Assembly (NCBI RefSeq): GCF_900086655.1
Contig: NZ_LT575476.1
Coordinates: 4,106,543 to 4,170,542 of the forward strand
Origin: Paenibacillus tuaregi
Lineage (GTDB): Bacteria > Bacillota > Bacilli > Paenibacillales > Paenibacillaceae
Direction of reading: 5' to 3'
Length of the DNA stretch: 64,000 bases
This document shows, in pieces, positions 16,045-25,858 of the stretch. Under the pieces are notes generated by a model, which worked only from the letters and a program-made list of their open reading frames with translations, had not been told where the DNA came from and ran no database searches. The first letter of the stretch is position 1. Every line of letters begins with the position of its first letter. The position numbers and the translations under genes are program-made.

Positions 16045-18351
16045 CTATTTTATCCGATTTCCGCAGGATTGCCACGTTCCCGAATCAGCTGTGATCAGCA
16101 CGTCGATATTACGGGTTAATGGCAGCAGCCTTCGGGTCACGGACAGGTCCTTCCCGAGAATAATCTGCGTGGCCCCGGCTGCCCTGGCCTGATCAGCGAA
16201 CAAATAAGGAATCCGCTTGGCACTCTCCACCTCGTGAACAGAGAATTGGCCGCCCAGCCGGACCGTTAGCTTCTCCAGCTCGGTTAACCGGCTGCCCAAA
16301 TCTTGTGCCTGTCTGTTTCGAAGAACACAGCTTACATGCCACTTGGCCTTCAATCGATAAGCAATCCGGAACCCTCGGCGGATTAACCGCTCCGCTTGGC
16401 ACTTCGTCGTCACACACACATAGATGACTTCGGTTCTCCGCCAAGGTCCCCGCAGTGAGTGATTCCGCTCCATGGACTCAAGCCGCTCATCCACATCATC
16501 TGCAATCTCGCGCAGAGCTAGCTCTCTGAGTGCGATCAGATTGCCTGTCTTGAAGAAGTGATTCAGAGCCTGGTCCACCTTGGCCATTGCATATATTTTC
16601 CCTTCCCGCATCCTCGTCTGGAGGGCTTCAGGTGACACATCAATCAACTGGACCTCGTCTGCAGCACGCAGGATGCTGTCGGGAACCGTCTCCCGAACCC
16701 GAATGCCCGTAATATGCTCCACCGCATCGTTCAGACTCTCCAAGTGCTGAACATTGACGGTCGCAATCACGGAAATCCCCGCATCCAGAATATCCAAAAC
16801 ATCCTCGTACCGCTTTTCGTTCCTGCTGCCAGGAACATTCGTATGGGCCAGCTCATCCACCAGCACCACCTCAGGGGCGAGACGGATAATCGCTTCTGTA
16901 TCCATTTCCTCCAATCTGACATTCTGATAGAGGACTTCCTTGCGGGGAATCACCTCAAGACTTCCGAGTTGGGCGATCGTCTCCTCCCGGCCATGCGTCT
17001 CCAGCAGCCCGATTCGGACGTCCACTCCTTTTTTGAGCAGGTCATTCCCCTCCCGCAGCATCGTATAGGTCTTGCCTACCCCTGGGGCGGCACCGATATA
17101 TACCTTGAATTTCCCGCGGGTAATCTGCCCGATCTTCTCCTCGACCTCCTGGCGGCTCAGCCTGCGATAAGCCGTAGGCTCTTTGCTTTTACGCAGGCTT
17201 GCCGGCAGAATCCTCTCCCCCTCCTGCAATGCCCGGTCAGCCACTACGAACACATCCAGATGGGAGGACTTCCTCAGCACCTCATCGACGATGGAGCCCT
17301 GCCACAAGGTCTGCCAGGGAGTCTGCCTGGAGTGGCCCAGCACCATCCGGGTCACCCGGTTCTTCATGGCATAATCGACCAGAGTCCTTGAGATACCGCG
17401 ACGGGAGTGAAAAGGCAGCTCCTCGAACTGCCCCCCCACCTTATCCACCAGCTTCATAATAGATTTGCGGAAGGCCCCGGCTTCCTTCGACAAGGGTTTG
17501 CGGAAATTGCGGAGGGTTACCACAAGCAGCTCTCCGTTCAACCGTTTAGCAATCTGCTGTCCTCGCCGCACATAGATGGAGCCGTTCCAGTGATATTGGG
17601 TGGAGACCAGGATACGCTCGGAAGCTCCTGAAGGCCCCGTGAAGCCCATCTTCTCCCGGTGGGCCTCCAAGGACTCGTTCACCCCTTCAGCCACAAGACG
17701 CAGGGCAAGCTCCCGAAGAACGCCCAGATTGCCTCTTTTGAAAAGATTTGATGACAGGCTGCGGTCAAGGTGTCCGTCCTCAAGCCGTCCTAGAATGGTT
17801 TCAGGCGTGACGTCAATCAGTCTGACTTCATCGGCCAGCTCCAATGTATCAGCCGGCACATACTGGCTCACCTCAATGCCGGTCAGCTTCTGGGCCACCT
17901 CCATCGTCTCTTCCAGTTCATAGACATTGACCGTGGTGATCACGCTGATGTTATGGGACAAAAGGTACTTGATATCCTCGAGTCTGCTCGGATTCCGGGC
18001 TCCCGGCCGGTTCCGGTGGGCCAGATCATCAACCAGCACCACCTCAGGATTCCGCTCGATCAGCGCCTCGATATTAAGGTCCTTGCACTCCCTTCCATCC
18101 TTGGTCCAATGAATACTGGGGATTCGCTCCAGGTTCCCAAGCTGCTCCACGGTTTCCGGACGTTTTAGCGTGGATACCGCACAAATCACAACATCAATGC
18201 CTTGCTGTCTGAGCGCCTGACCTTCCCGCAGCATATGATACGTCTTGCCAGACCCGCTTACCGCACCGATATAGATCTTAAAGCTTCCCCTGTGCAGCTT
18301 GGAAATAGACTGCAGAATCTCCTCCGGCGACTTTCTATGAAAACCCTCCAT
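16045..18351 (-). CDS. Separate KdpD sensor protein with tandem-duplicated N-terminal KdpD/USP modules
   Basis: A 768-residue soluble protein made of two successive copies of the cytoplasmic sensor half of KdpD, each about 390 residues (KdpD domain then universal-stress-like domain). Copy two (from about residue 395) is canonical, with Walker A GAAPGVGKTYTML near 424 and Walker B VVLVDELAHTNVPGSRN. Copy one is diverged, with GAVSGSGKTYHML near 31 and VVLVDDLAHRNRPGARN. No membrane or kinase domain follows; the gene ends where DUF4118 would begin, and the kinase is encoded by the next gene. It starts behind GGGGGAGA. It probably regulates the kinase in trans in response to potassium or nucleotides. 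Confidence 0.88.
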   Translation of the reverse strand: MEGFHRKSPEEILQSISKLHRGSFKIYIGAVSGSGKTYHMLREGQALRQQGIDVVICAVSTLKRPETVEQLGNLERIPSIHWTKDGRECKDLNIEALIERNPEVVLVDDLAHRNRPGARNPSRLEDIKYLLSHNISVITTVNVYELEETMEVAQKLTGIEVSQYVPADTLELADEVRLIDVTPETILGRLEDGHLDRSLSSNLFKRGNLGVLRELALRLVAEGVNESLEAHREKMGFTGPSGASERILVSTQYHWNGSIYVRRGQQIAKRLNGELLVVTLRNFRKPLSKEAGAFRKSIMKLVDKVGGQFEELPFHSRRGISRTLVDYAMKNRVTRMVLGHSRQTPWQTLWQGSIVDEVLRKSSHLDVFVVADRALQEGERILPASLRKSKEPTAYRRLSRQEVEEKIGQITRGKFKVYIGAAPGVGKTYTMLREGNDLLKKGVDVRIGLLETHGREETIAQLGSLEVIPRKEVLYQNVRLEEMDTEAIIRLAPEVVLVDELAHTNVPGSRNEKRYEDVLDILDAGISVIATVNVQHLESLNDAVEHITGIRVRETVPDSILRAADEVQLIDVSPEALQTRMREGKIYAMAKVDQALNHFFKTGNLIALRELALREIADDVDERLESMERNHSLRGPWRRTEVIYVCVTTKCQAERLIRRGFRIAYRLKAKWHVSCVLRNRQAQDLGSRLTELEKLTVRLGGQFSVHEVESAKRIPYLFADQARAAGATQIILGKDLSVTRRLLPLTRNIDVLITADSGTWQSCGNRIK

Positions 18352-18462
18352 GCCGATCTCCCCCTCTTCTCCGCTTTGTCCGCATTCTCCGCCCTGCCTC
18401 GACCTCTACAGTTCCAGTTACACACAGAAGCCACCCCCGGTATTCCGGGAGCGGCCGTCGTT

Positions 18463-19026
18463 TTATTTCATTTCACTGAGAAGCGCCTGGTTCAGCCCCA
18501 GCACATTCACCCGGGGTTCGCCAAACACACCAAGCTGTCGGCCCGTTGTATGGTCGTCGATCAGCCGGTTCAGCTGCTGTTCGCTGATTCCAGTCTCCTT
18601 GCTGACTCTCGGAATTTGCGCCTTGGCCCCTTCCGGGGACAGGTCAGGATCAAGACCCGAGCCGGAGGCGGTCACCAGGTCCGCAGGCACGGACTGAAGC
18701 CCCGGATTCTCTTTGTAGAGGCTGGCAATCTTCTCTTTCATCTCTTTGGCATACTCGCTTGAGGCAACCGCCCGGTTTGAACCGGTTGAGGCCGTCGCAT
18801 CATAATCCCCGGCGGACGGCCGGGAATGGAACCATTGTGGCGAATCGAACTTCTGCCCAAGCAGCTCCGAGCCGATCACCTTGCCGCCGGATTCCACAAG
18901 ACTGCCATTCGCCTTGTCATGAAAGACCGCTTGGGCAACACCTGTCGTAACAAGTGGATAGATCACTCCGCAGATCAGCATGAGCACCAAGGATAGCCGA
19001 ATCGCTATAGTCACAGATTTAAGCAT
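18463..19026 (-). CDS. kdpC: Potassium-transporting ATPase subunit KdpC
   Basis: A 187-residue single-span subunit (helix at residues 8-30, MLICGVIYPLVTTGVAQ) with the conserved GSELLGQKF, FHSRPSAGDYDA, SGSGLDPDLSPEGAKAQ and LNRLIDDHTTGR blocks. It stabilises KdpA/KdpB and the ATP-binding step. It lies 35 bases after kdpB and starts behind GGGGAGA. Confidence 0.95.
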   Translation of the reverse strand: MLKSVTIAIRLSLVLMLICGVIYPLVTTGVAQAVFHDKANGSLVESGGKVIGSELLGQKFDSPQWFHSRPSAGDYDATASTGSNRAVASSEYAKEMKEKIASLYKENPGLQSVPADLVTASGSGLDPDLSPEGAKAQIPRVSKETGISEQQLNRLIDDHTTGRQLGVFGEPRVNVLGLNQALLSEMK

Positions 19027-19060
19027 GTTATCTCCCCGTTTCTTGTCATCGCATCCATTT

Positions 19061-21097
19061 TTACACCAGATTCAATCCATGCAGCAGCATGTCAATCAGC
19101 TTGATACCTAGGAACGGCACCACAACCCCGCCGATGCCGTAGAGCAGAACATTACGCAGCAGCAGCTTATCAGCCGACACAGCCCGGTACTTCACACCCT
19201 TCATCGCTATAGGAATCAGCAGCGGAATGATGATGGCATTGAAGATCAGAGCCGAGAGAATCGCCGATTCCGGCGAGGCCAGCCCCATGATATTCAGCCC
19301 CTGCAGCTGGGGCATAGCCAGAATGAACATGGCCGGGATAATCGCAAAGTACTTGGCGATGTCATTGGAAATCGAGAACGTGGTCAGTGCCCCCCGGGTA
19401 ATGAGCAGCTGTTTGCCTATGGAAATGACAGACAGCAGCTTGGTCGGATCGGAATCCAGATCGATCATGTTGGCTGCCTCCTTGGCGGCCATAGTCCCCG
19501 AATTCATTGCCAGACCCACATCGGCCTGAGCCAGAGCCGGGGCATCATTCGTACCGTCTCCGGTCATCGCCACCAGCTTGCCCTCCTGCTGCTCCTTCTT
19601 GATGGCGGCGATCTTATCCTCCGGCTTCGCTTCGGCAATGAATTCATCCACTCCGGCCTCAAGGGCAATCGTGGCTGCGGTCAGCGGATTATCCCCGGTG
19701 CACATAACCGTCTTGATGCCCATAGCACGCAGCTCAGCGAACCGCTCCTTAAGTCCTGGCTTCACCGTATCCTTAAGGTAGATCACCCCATATACCCGGT
19801 CGTTTACCGCTACAGCCAGCGGGGTTCCTCCGGCTTTGGCTATGGTGTTTGTTATGGATTCCAAATCAGCAGGTGCTTTGCCGCCAAGAGAATGGACATG
19901 ATGGACAATAGAATCAACAGCCCCTTTGCGAATCTTCGTCCCATCCGCAAGATTAAGCCCCGACATCCGGGTCTCTGCCGTAAATTCCACCACTTCGGCT
20001 CCCTCATAGGCAGGCTCTGGCCAATTCTCGCCAAGCCGGTGCGCCAATTCAACAATCGATCTGCCCTCTGGCGTTTCGTCCTTCACTGAGGCTTGAAGGG
20101 AAGCGAAGGTCACCTCTTTGCCGCTAACCCCGCTCACCGGTACGAATTCGGAGGCCATCCGGTTCCCAAACGTAATCGTTCCGGTCTTATCCAGAATCAT
20201 CGTATCAATATCGCCCGCCGCCTCTACCGCGCGGCCAGACATCGCCAGCACATTATATTGGGTCACCCGGTCCATCCCCGCAATCCCGATAGCAGACAAC
20301 AAGCCGCCAATAGTCGTAGGAATCAGACAGACAAGCAGGGCAATCAAGGTCGAAATTTCAAGCTTTACGCCCAAATATTGAGCCATGGGAACCATCGTGA
20401 CAATTACGATCAGGAAGATCAGGGTGAGCACGGCAAGCAGCGTGGTCAGCGCGATCTCATTTGGCGTTTTCTGCCGCTTGGCTCCCTCCACCAGCGCAAT
20501 CATCCGGTCCATGAAGGACTCGCCGGGATCAGTCGTCACCTTTACGACAATGAAGTCGGAGGCAACCCGTGTCCCGCCGGTAACCGAGGAGAAGTCGCCT
20601 CCGGCTTCCTTGATCACAGGCGCGGATTCCCCGGTTATAGCCGACTCATCGATGGAGGCCAGGCCCTCAATAATCTCTCCGTCAGAAGGGATTACTTCCC
20701 CGGCCTCCACCCGGACCACATCGCCAATGCGAAGCTGGGTAGAGGAGACTTCCTTATAGGAGCCATCCTTCTGAACCACTCTGGCCATCGTATCCGACTT
20801 GGTCTTCCTCATGGAATCGGCCTGGGCCTTGCCCCGTCCTTCCGCAAGCGCTTCGGCGAAGTTGGCGAACAGCACAGTGAAGAGCAGGATCAGGAACACG
20901 GCAAGATTATAACCGCGCCCCACATCGGTCGCTCCGAACAAATCCGGCACAAGAGTCAGAATCAGTGTGATAACAGTCCCGATCTCCACCACAAACATAA
21001 CTGGATTCTTCATCATCACAAGTGGGTTCAATTTCTTAAATGCATCTATAACCGCCCGGTTCACGAGCTCTTTATTCAGCGTTGGTTTTCGTTCCAC
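19061..21097 (-). CDS. kdpB: Potassium-transporting P-type ATPase subunit KdpB
   Basis: A 678-residue P-type ATPase. The phosphorylation site is [11 protein letters not shown] near residue 300, the actuator motif is ITGESAP, and the nucleotide/phosphorylation hinge is [18 protein letters not shown]. It has the usual seven helices. It hydrolyses ATP to drive potassium through KdpA. The start is a GTG ten bases after GAAGGAGGA. Confidence 0.96.
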   Translation of the reverse strand: MERKPTLNKELVNRAVIDAFKKLNPLVMMKNPVMFVVEIGTVITLILTLVPDLFGATDVGRGYNLAVFLILLFTVLFANFAEALAEGRGKAQADSMRKTKSDTMARVVQKDGSYKEVSSTQLRIGDVVRVEAGEVIPSDGEIIEGLASIDESAITGESAPVIKEAGGDFSSVTGGTRVASDFIVVKVTTDPGESFMDRMIALVEGAKRQKTPNEIALTTLLAVLTLIFLIVIVTMVPMAQYLGVKLEISTLIALLVCLIPTTIGGLLSAIGIAGMDRVTQYNVLAMSGRAVEAAGDIDTMILDKTGTITFGNRMASEFVPVSGVSGKEVTFASLQASVKDETPEGRSIVELAHRLGENWPEPAYEGAEVVEFTAETRMSGLNLADGTKIRKGAVDSIVHHVHSLGGKAPADLESITNTIAKAGGTPLAVAVNDRVYGVIYLKDTVKPGLKERFAELRAMGIKTVMCTGDNPLTAATIALEAGVDEFIAEAKPEDKIAAIKKEQQEGKLVAMTGDGTNDAPALAQADVGLAMNSGTMAAKEAANMIDLDSDPTKLLSVISIGKQLLITRGALTTFSISNDIAKYFAIIPAMFILAMPQLQGLNIMGLASPESAILSALIFNAIIIPLLIPIAMKGVKYRAVSADKLLLRNVLLYGIGGVVVPFLGIKLIDMLLHGLNLV

Positions 21098-21132
21098 AAC
21101 ACGCCAGTCCTCCTTCTCTATTACACCTTCCG

Positions 21133-22809
21133 TTACAATGCGGCCATATGTTCAGCAATCGGTCCCAGCACAAGCGCCGGGAAGAAAGTAAGCGCCCCGA
21201 TGACCACTATAATCATGATCAGAATCCCGGTGAACAATGGCGTATTCGTCCGCAGCGTTCCCGAGGTCACCGGAACAACCCGTTTGACTGCCAGCGAACC
21301 TGCGATAGCGAGCATCATAATGATTGAAATATAGCGGCCCGCAAGCATTACAAGTCCGATCGCCACATTATAGAAGACCGTGTTGGCACCAAGTCCGGCA
21401 AAAGCCGAGCCATTGTTGGCAGCTCCAGAAGCGAAGGCATACAGCACTTCCGACAAGCCGTGCATGCCCGGATTCGCTATGGAAGCCGTAGAACCCGGAA
21501 GAGCCAGGGCCAATGCGGTAGGGGCTAGGATAATTAACGGATGAATGAGGATGGCCACAGCAGCCAGCTTGACTTCGCGCCCCTCGATCTTTTTCCCCAG
21601 AAATTCCGGTGTCCGCCCCACCATAAGACCGCAGATAAATACCGATAGGATCAAGTACAGCAGTCCATTCAGCAGCCCTACCCCTTTTCCGCCGAAGACG
21701 TTATTCAGCATCATCTGGGCAAGCGGGACGAATCCGCCCAGCGGGGTCAGAGACTCGTGCATATTATTGACACTACCTGTCGTCGCCGCTGTAGTTACCG
21801 TAGTGAACAGGGCTGATTCCGAAGCACCCAGCCTGACTTCCTTGCCTTCCATATTTCCTTGAACCCCAAGCGCCTGAACAGCAGGCACACCCCGGTATTC
21901 CGAATAGAGTACGGTAGCCAGCATAACCAGAAAAATAAGTCCCATGGCGGTGAATAAAGCCCAGCCCTGACGTTTGTCTTTAACCCACAGTCCGAACGCG
22001 TATACAAGCGCTGTTGGCAAAAGCATCATGCAGACCATATGCACCACGTTCGACAGCGGTGTCGGGTTCTCAAACGGATGAGCTGCGTTCGTACCGAACC
22101 AGCCGCCCCCATTCGTACCCAAATGCTTGATGGATTCAAAGCTGGCCACCAGGCCTCGCGTAATGGTCTGACCTGCCCCATCCAGCGTAGTCGCATGCAC
22201 CGCTCCAAGCAATGTTTGCGGAACCCCCTGCGCAACGAGGACTATAGCTACCACAAAACTCAAAGGCAGCAGAACCCGCGTAATCGTGCGGGTCAAATCA
22301 ACATAGAAATTCCCCAAGTTGTCCTGCCGGCCAATCAATCCGCGGATAAAAGCCACCGCGATGGCAAATCCCGTGGCCGCTGAGGTGAACATCGGGAATG
22401 TAATAGCGATCATCTGTGACAAGTACGACAGCGTGTTCTCCCCGCTGTAGGCCTGCCAGTTCGTGTTCGTAATGAACGACACCGCCGTATTAAAGGCCAA
22501 GCCTGGCGGCACATTGTCCAATCCGTCCGGATTGAGCGGCAAATATTTCTGAATGCGGAACACGATGTACATCAGAATCAGCATGACGAAGTTGACCAGC
22601 AGCACAGCTCCCGCATATTTTTTCCAACCCATCGTCTCCTGCTCGCGCACACCCATAATCCGGTAGATTACCCGCTCCACAGGACCGAACACCTTACCCA
22701 GCCTGCTCTCCTCATTCCCGAACACCTTGACCAGATAAATGCCCATCGGCTTTACGAGAAGCAGAAAAATAATGACGATAATTCCAACCTGCAACAATCC
22801 CATCCCCAT
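21133..22809 (-). CDS. kdpA: Potassium-transporting ATPase subunit KdpA
   Basis: A 558-residue channel-like subunit with about ten helices and four selectivity-filter-like loops, including [28 protein letters not shown] and [13 protein letters not shown]. It binds and passes potassium. I chose the first ATG, behind AAGGAGAGA, over a second ATG two codons later. Confidence 0.96.
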   Translation of the reverse strand: MGMGLLQVGIIVIIFLLLVKPMGIYLVKVFGNEESRLGKVFGPVERVIYRIMGVREQETMGWKKYAGAVLLVNFVMLILMYIVFRIQKYLPLNPDGLDNVPPGLAFNTAVSFITNTNWQAYSGENTLSYLSQMIAITFPMFTSAATGFAIAVAFIRGLIGRQDNLGNFYVDLTRTITRVLLPLSFVVAIVLVAQGVPQTLLGAVHATTLDGAGQTITRGLVASFESIKHLGTNGGGWFGTNAAHPFENPTPLSNVVHMVCMMLLPTALVYAFGLWVKDKRQGWALFTAMGLIFLVMLATVLYSEYRGVPAVQALGVQGNMEGKEVRLGASESALFTTVTTAATTGSVNNMHESLTPLGGFVPLAQMMLNNVFGGKGVGLLNGLLYLILSVFICGLMVGRTPEFLGKKIEGREVKLAAVAILIHPLIILAPTALALALPGSTASIANPGMHGLSEVLYAFASGAANNGSAFAGLGANTVFYNVAIGLVMLAGRYISIIMMLAIAGSLAVKRVVPVTSGTLRTNTPLFTGILIMIIVVIGALTFFPALVLGPIAEHMAAL

Positions 22810-22850
22810 ATCAGGTCTCTCTCCTTGCTCACATTAGTTCAACTTCAAGA

Positions 22851-22928
22851 TCAAAATTTCTCAGGCTTGATCAGCACAAATCCGAGATACACCATAATGG
22901 CTAATGCAATCAGCCCCATTACGATCAC
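22851..22928 (-). CDS. kdpF: KdpF, small stabilising subunit
   Basis: A 25-residue one-helix peptide starting at GTG (22926-22928), eight bases after AGGGGG and 41 bases ahead of kdpA. The ending YLGFVLIKPEKF matches the typical KdpF pattern (helix, then a short charged tail with aromatic end). KdpF stabilises the KdpABC complex. Confidence 0.85.
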   Translation of the reverse strand: MIVMGLIALAIMVYLGFVLIKPEKF

Positions 22929-22941
22929 GTCTGCTTCCCCC

Positions 22942-23028
22942 TTACGCTTTCTCACTTAATTTCACAATTCCCCAGAACCCCAGGAAGCTTAGTACAAGCA
23001 GTCCGAGCATCACCAAATCATTGTCCAC
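22942..23028 (-). CDS. Second Kdp-linked one-helix microprotein upstream of kdpF
   Basis: A 28-residue ORF beginning GTG GAC AAT behind GGGAGG (8-base spacing), ending 13 bases before the KdpF start. It is a single hydrophobic helix (LVMLGLLVLSFLGFWGIVKL) with charged ends (VDND and SEKA). It is the first reading frame after the predicted kdp promoter. I recall similar unnamed small ORFs ahead of kdpF in other bacteria, but no established function. It could be another accessory subunit. Confidence 0.6.
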   Translation of the reverse strand: MDNDLVMLGLLVLSFLGFWGIVKLSEKA

Positions 23029-23054
23029 AGCCAGCACCTCCCTGCCATGGACTC

Positions 23055-23060
23055 ATTGTA
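23055..23060 (-). promoter_or_regulatory. -10 element of the kdp operon promoter
   Basis: TACAAT on the minus strand, about 27 bases before the first small ORF. No good -35 is seen at the correct distance, which fits an activator-dependent promoter. Confidence 0.55.
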
Positions 23061-23104
23061 GCGCCAAGACGTATAAAAAAGTGGTTAAGAATCCCTGGCG
23101 TACC

Positions 23105-23124
23105 TGTAAAAAAACCATAAAAAT
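23105..23124 (-). promoter_or_regulatory. Predicted KdpE binding site
   Basis: The minus strand reads ATTTTTATGGTTTTTTTACA. As I remember the E. coli kdpFABC operator, it contains ATTTTTAT, two bases, then TTTTTTTACA; the match here is complete outside those two bases. It lies about 57-76 bases before the inferred start of transcription, close to the E. coli position (about -50 to -71). Confidence 0.65.
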
Positions 23125-23180
23125 CGAGCGCAATCAGGACATTTCAGCAAGCCCGCAAGCAAAGAAACTGGAGTATAACA

Positions 23181-23222
23181 AACAAGAGACTGCCAGGCTG
23201 TATGCCCGATCAGTCTCTTGTT
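23181..23222. terminator. Orphan hairpin between the divergent kdp and chitinase operons
   Basis: AACAAGAGACTG pairs perfectly with CAGTCTCTTGTT, with TTTTG following on the plus strand. Both neighbours are transcribed away from it, so it does not end a known gene. It may belong to an unannotated short RNA. I recognise no RNA family in the rest of 23223-23473. Confidence 0.4.
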
Positions 23223-23473
23223 TTGAATTTGGACGAGGGTTATACATTCCTCTAATTTTCACAAAATTAGTTGGAGAATAATACAAATTTATCCTATCCA
23301 AATGCTTGAAGAAGTGAAACTTTAGGATTAGAATAAGTACCTGTCAGGAGGAATTACAATTAATGGTTAAAATAAATTTTTAAGGCAATTACCGAAATAA
23401 AGGCGGCTTTAATTAGGTAAGTCCGTCTATAGATGTCCCTTTTTCCGGCAAGAAAGAGTGCCCGTTGGATTCC

Positions 23474-23584
23474 ATGAAAGGAGGTGAACTAAGCAATACA
23501 CGGAATCTGCAAGGCACCTTGGACGTCATGTTCAATGAATACCGAACATGCCCGTTCAAGCACTTCAAACCGAAAGAAGGGTGA
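23474..23584 (+). CDS. Possible 36-residue leader ORF before the first chitinase
   Basis: An open frame from ATG 23474 to TGA 23584 ends three bases before the chitinase ATG and contains its ribosome binding site. The product would be a charged peptide (ends YRTCPFKHFKPKEG). The ATG itself has no ribosome binding site, and a perfect AAAGGAGGTGA lies just inside it without a standard start codon at the right distance. It could be a coupled leader peptide or chance. Confidence 0.25.
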   Translation: MKGGELSNTRNLQGTLDVMFNEYRTCPFKHFKPKEG

Positions 23585-23587
23585 ATA

Positions 23588-25768
23588 ATGCACGTAAAGC
23601 AAATTAAGAAAAAGGCCTTATTCGTATTGCTAAGCTTTCTTCTGATTCTCTCCTCCTGGACACTCACACTGGGAACCGGCACCGCCCGGGCCGAAGCAGG
23701 AGGCTCCTCAAGTCCCTCAAGCTCTTCCTACAAGGTTGTTGGATATTACACCAACTGGGGCATCTACGATCCGAATTACCAAGTAGAGAATATCAATGCT
23801 TCGAAATTAACACATATCAATTATGCTTTTGCCGACCTGTGCTGGAACGGGCGCCACGGCAACCCTTCCCCGGACCCCGGCAACCCTAACCCGAAAACCT
23901 GGAGCTGTACCGATAAAGGAGTTCCAACCCAGACCGGGTCAGTGCCTAACGGGGCAATCGTGCTCGGCGACCCTTGGGCAGATGTGAACAACAGTGACGG
24001 AGTGCCTCTCGAATGGGAGGAGTGTGAAAAAGGGAAATGCGGGAACTTCTACAAGCTTCAGCAGCTGAAGAAGTCCAATCCGAATCTAAAGACGCTGCTG
24101 TCCGTTGGCGGCTGGACTTGGTCCAACCGGTTCTCGGATGTCGCCGCAGACCCGGTAACCCGGACGAATTTTGCAAACTCCGCTGTAAATATCATTCGCA
24201 CTTATGGTTTCGATGGCATCGATATTGACTGGGAATACCCGGTAAGCGATGGATTGCCGGATAACAGCCGCCGCCCGGAAGATAAACACAACTTCACGCT
24301 GCTTCTTCAAGAGACCCGCGCCAAGCTCAGCGCCGCTGGTGCCCAGGACGGCAAAGCGTACCTGCTGACGATTGCAAGCCGTGCAAATGAATCCTATACC
24401 CAAACCACCGAAATCTCCACGATCGCCCAAATTCTTGACTGGATTAACATTATGACCTATGACTTCCACGGAGACTGGGAGCAGAGCACCAACCACGATG
24501 CCCCGCTCTATTCTGATCCAAGCGATCCAGATCCTAATAAGCTCAGTGCTGATTATGCCATTAATGCCTATGTGAACGCAGGAGTCCCAGCTTCCAAGGT
24601 TGTGCTCGGTGTCCCATTCTACGGCCGCGGCTGGAAGAACTGCGCGCCAGGACCAAACGGTGACGGCCAGTATCAGGCCTGCACACCGGACTTTAACGGC
24701 AGCTATATCCCTAGTGGAACCTGGGATACTTTCGAGACCGGCGCCTCCGGCATGTTCGATTATGGCGACCTCGCCGCGAACTATGTGGGCAAGAACGGGT
24801 TTGTAAGGTACTGGAATGCAGCCGCCAAAGTTCCTTACCTCTATAACCCTGCAAGCAAAATTTTTATCAGTTATGAAGATTCACAATCCTTGACAGCCAA
24901 AACCAGCTACATCAAAACCCGTGCGCTCGGGGGAGCCATGGTCTGGGAGCTCAGTGAGGATTGCCGGACAAGCCCGAAATATGCATGTACGGGACCGAAG
25001 CTGCTGGACCAGCTCGCCACTGAACTCGGATCATCTTCCACACCTGTCGATACTACTGCACCAACCATCCCATCCAATCTAATCTCACCGTCGCAATCAT
25101 CGAACTCGATCACTCTGAAATGGGACCCATCCCAAGACAACGTAGGTGTCACCGGCTACGACATTTATCAAGGAAACACACGGCTTACCCGCACTACAGG
25201 CACCACCTATACCGTAAACGGACTTACTCCGCAAACGTCTTATACTTTTACCGTTAAAGCCGCAGATGCCGCAGGCAACATATCGGCCGCCAGCACACCT
25301 CTTACCGTCTCTACCAAAGCTCCATCCGCAGATGCGCAGGCCCCTTCAGCCCCGGCGAATCTGACATCTTCAAGCCATACAGATACAACCGTTATTCTCC
25401 AGTGGTCCGCTTCCACGGATAATGTTGGGGTTACCGGTTATGACATTTACAAAGGCTCTGCGTTGACAGGCTCGGTATCCGGCTCCACGCTTACCTATAC
25501 CGCTACAGGCCTGACTGCCGCAACGGCTTATACCTTTACGGTCAAGGCCAAGGATGCCGCCGGGAATGTATCCGCTGCCAGCAACGCGGTTACGGTTACA
25601 ACTGATTCCTCAGGTCCAGTTACCGCACCTGCCTGGGCACCTAACACAGCCTATGCGCTAAACGCCGAAGTCACTTACAACGGAGTTGTCTACAAATGCC
25701 GGATGGCCCACACTTCCTTAACGGGCTGGGAGCCGCCGAATGTGCCTGCACTCTGGAGCAAGAAATAA
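23588..25768 (+). CDS. Secreted GH18 chitinase with two FN3 domains and a CBM5/12
   Basis: A 726-residue modular exoenzyme. Signal peptide residues 1-37 (ALFVLLSFLLILSSWTLTLG). GH18 catalytic domain about 45-470, with the DGIDIDWE motif whose last Glu (Glu216) is the proton donor. Fibronectin type III modules begin at about 488 and 582, and a chitin-binding CBM5/12 at 680-726 has the AHTSLTGWEPPNVPALW ending. It resembles Bacillus ChiA1-type chitinases, which hydrolyse beta-1,4-GlcNAc chains outside the cell. A second chitinase gene follows after 90 bases. Confidence 0.93.
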   Translation: MHVKQIKKKALFVLLSFLLILSSWTLTLGTGTARAEAGGSSSPSSSSYKVVGYYTNWGIYDPNYQVENINASKLTHINYAFADLCWNGRHGNPSPDPGNPNPKTWSCTDKGVPTQTGSVPNGAIVLGDPWADVNNSDGVPLEWEECEKGKCGNFYKLQQLKKSNPNLKTLLSVGGWTWSNRFSDVAADPVTRTNFANSAVNIIRTYGFDGIDIDWEYPVSDGLPDNSRRPEDKHNFTLLLQETRAKLSAAGAQDGKAYLLTIASRANESYTQTTEISTIAQILDWINIMTYDFHGDWEQSTNHDAPLYSDPSDPDPNKLSADYAINAYVNAGVPASKVVLGVPFYGRGWKNCAPGPNGDGQYQACTPDFNGSYIPSGTWDTFETGASGMFDYGDLAANYVGKNGFVRYWNAAAKVPYLYNPASKIFISYEDSQSLTAKTSYIKTRALGGAMVWELSEDCRTSPKYACTGPKLLDQLATELGSSSTPVDTTAPTIPSNLISPSQSSNSITLKWDPSQDNVGVTGYDIYQGNTRLTRTTGTTYTVNGLTPQTSYTFTVKAADAAGNISAASTPLTVSTKAPSADAQAPSAPANLTSSSHTDTTVILQWSASTDNVGVTGYDIYKGSALTGSVSGSTLTYTATGLTAATAYTFTVKAKDAAGNVSAASNAVTVTTDSSGPVTAPAWAPNTAYALNAEVTYNGVVYKCRMAHTSLTGWEPPNVPALWSKK

Positions 25769-25858
25769 AAGATCTAAGGGATACAGGGAATCTAAGAGAT
25801 TTAAGAGACTTAAGAATTTGGAATTAAACAATGTGATTTATATTAAGGGGGCAAATCC

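Noticed and set aside
16041..16047. Sequencing frameshift as the cause of the kdpD split
   Set aside because: The two ORFs abut in different frames, but both domain sets are complete, the junction is at a domain border, a weak ribosome binding site is present and the upstream sensor is duplicated. A real split is more likely, though reads should be checked.
20093..21334. Long open frame on the plus strand opposite kdpB and kdpA
   Set aside because: It is antisense to strongly conserved kdp genes, rich in His, Arg and Asn from reversed codons, and has no ribosome binding site or family resemblance.
23340..23480. c-di-GMP (GEMM) riboswitch before the chitinase
   Set aside because: Some GGCAA and GAAA pieces are present, but the conserved GACGCAAAGCC and GGTAG elements are missing.
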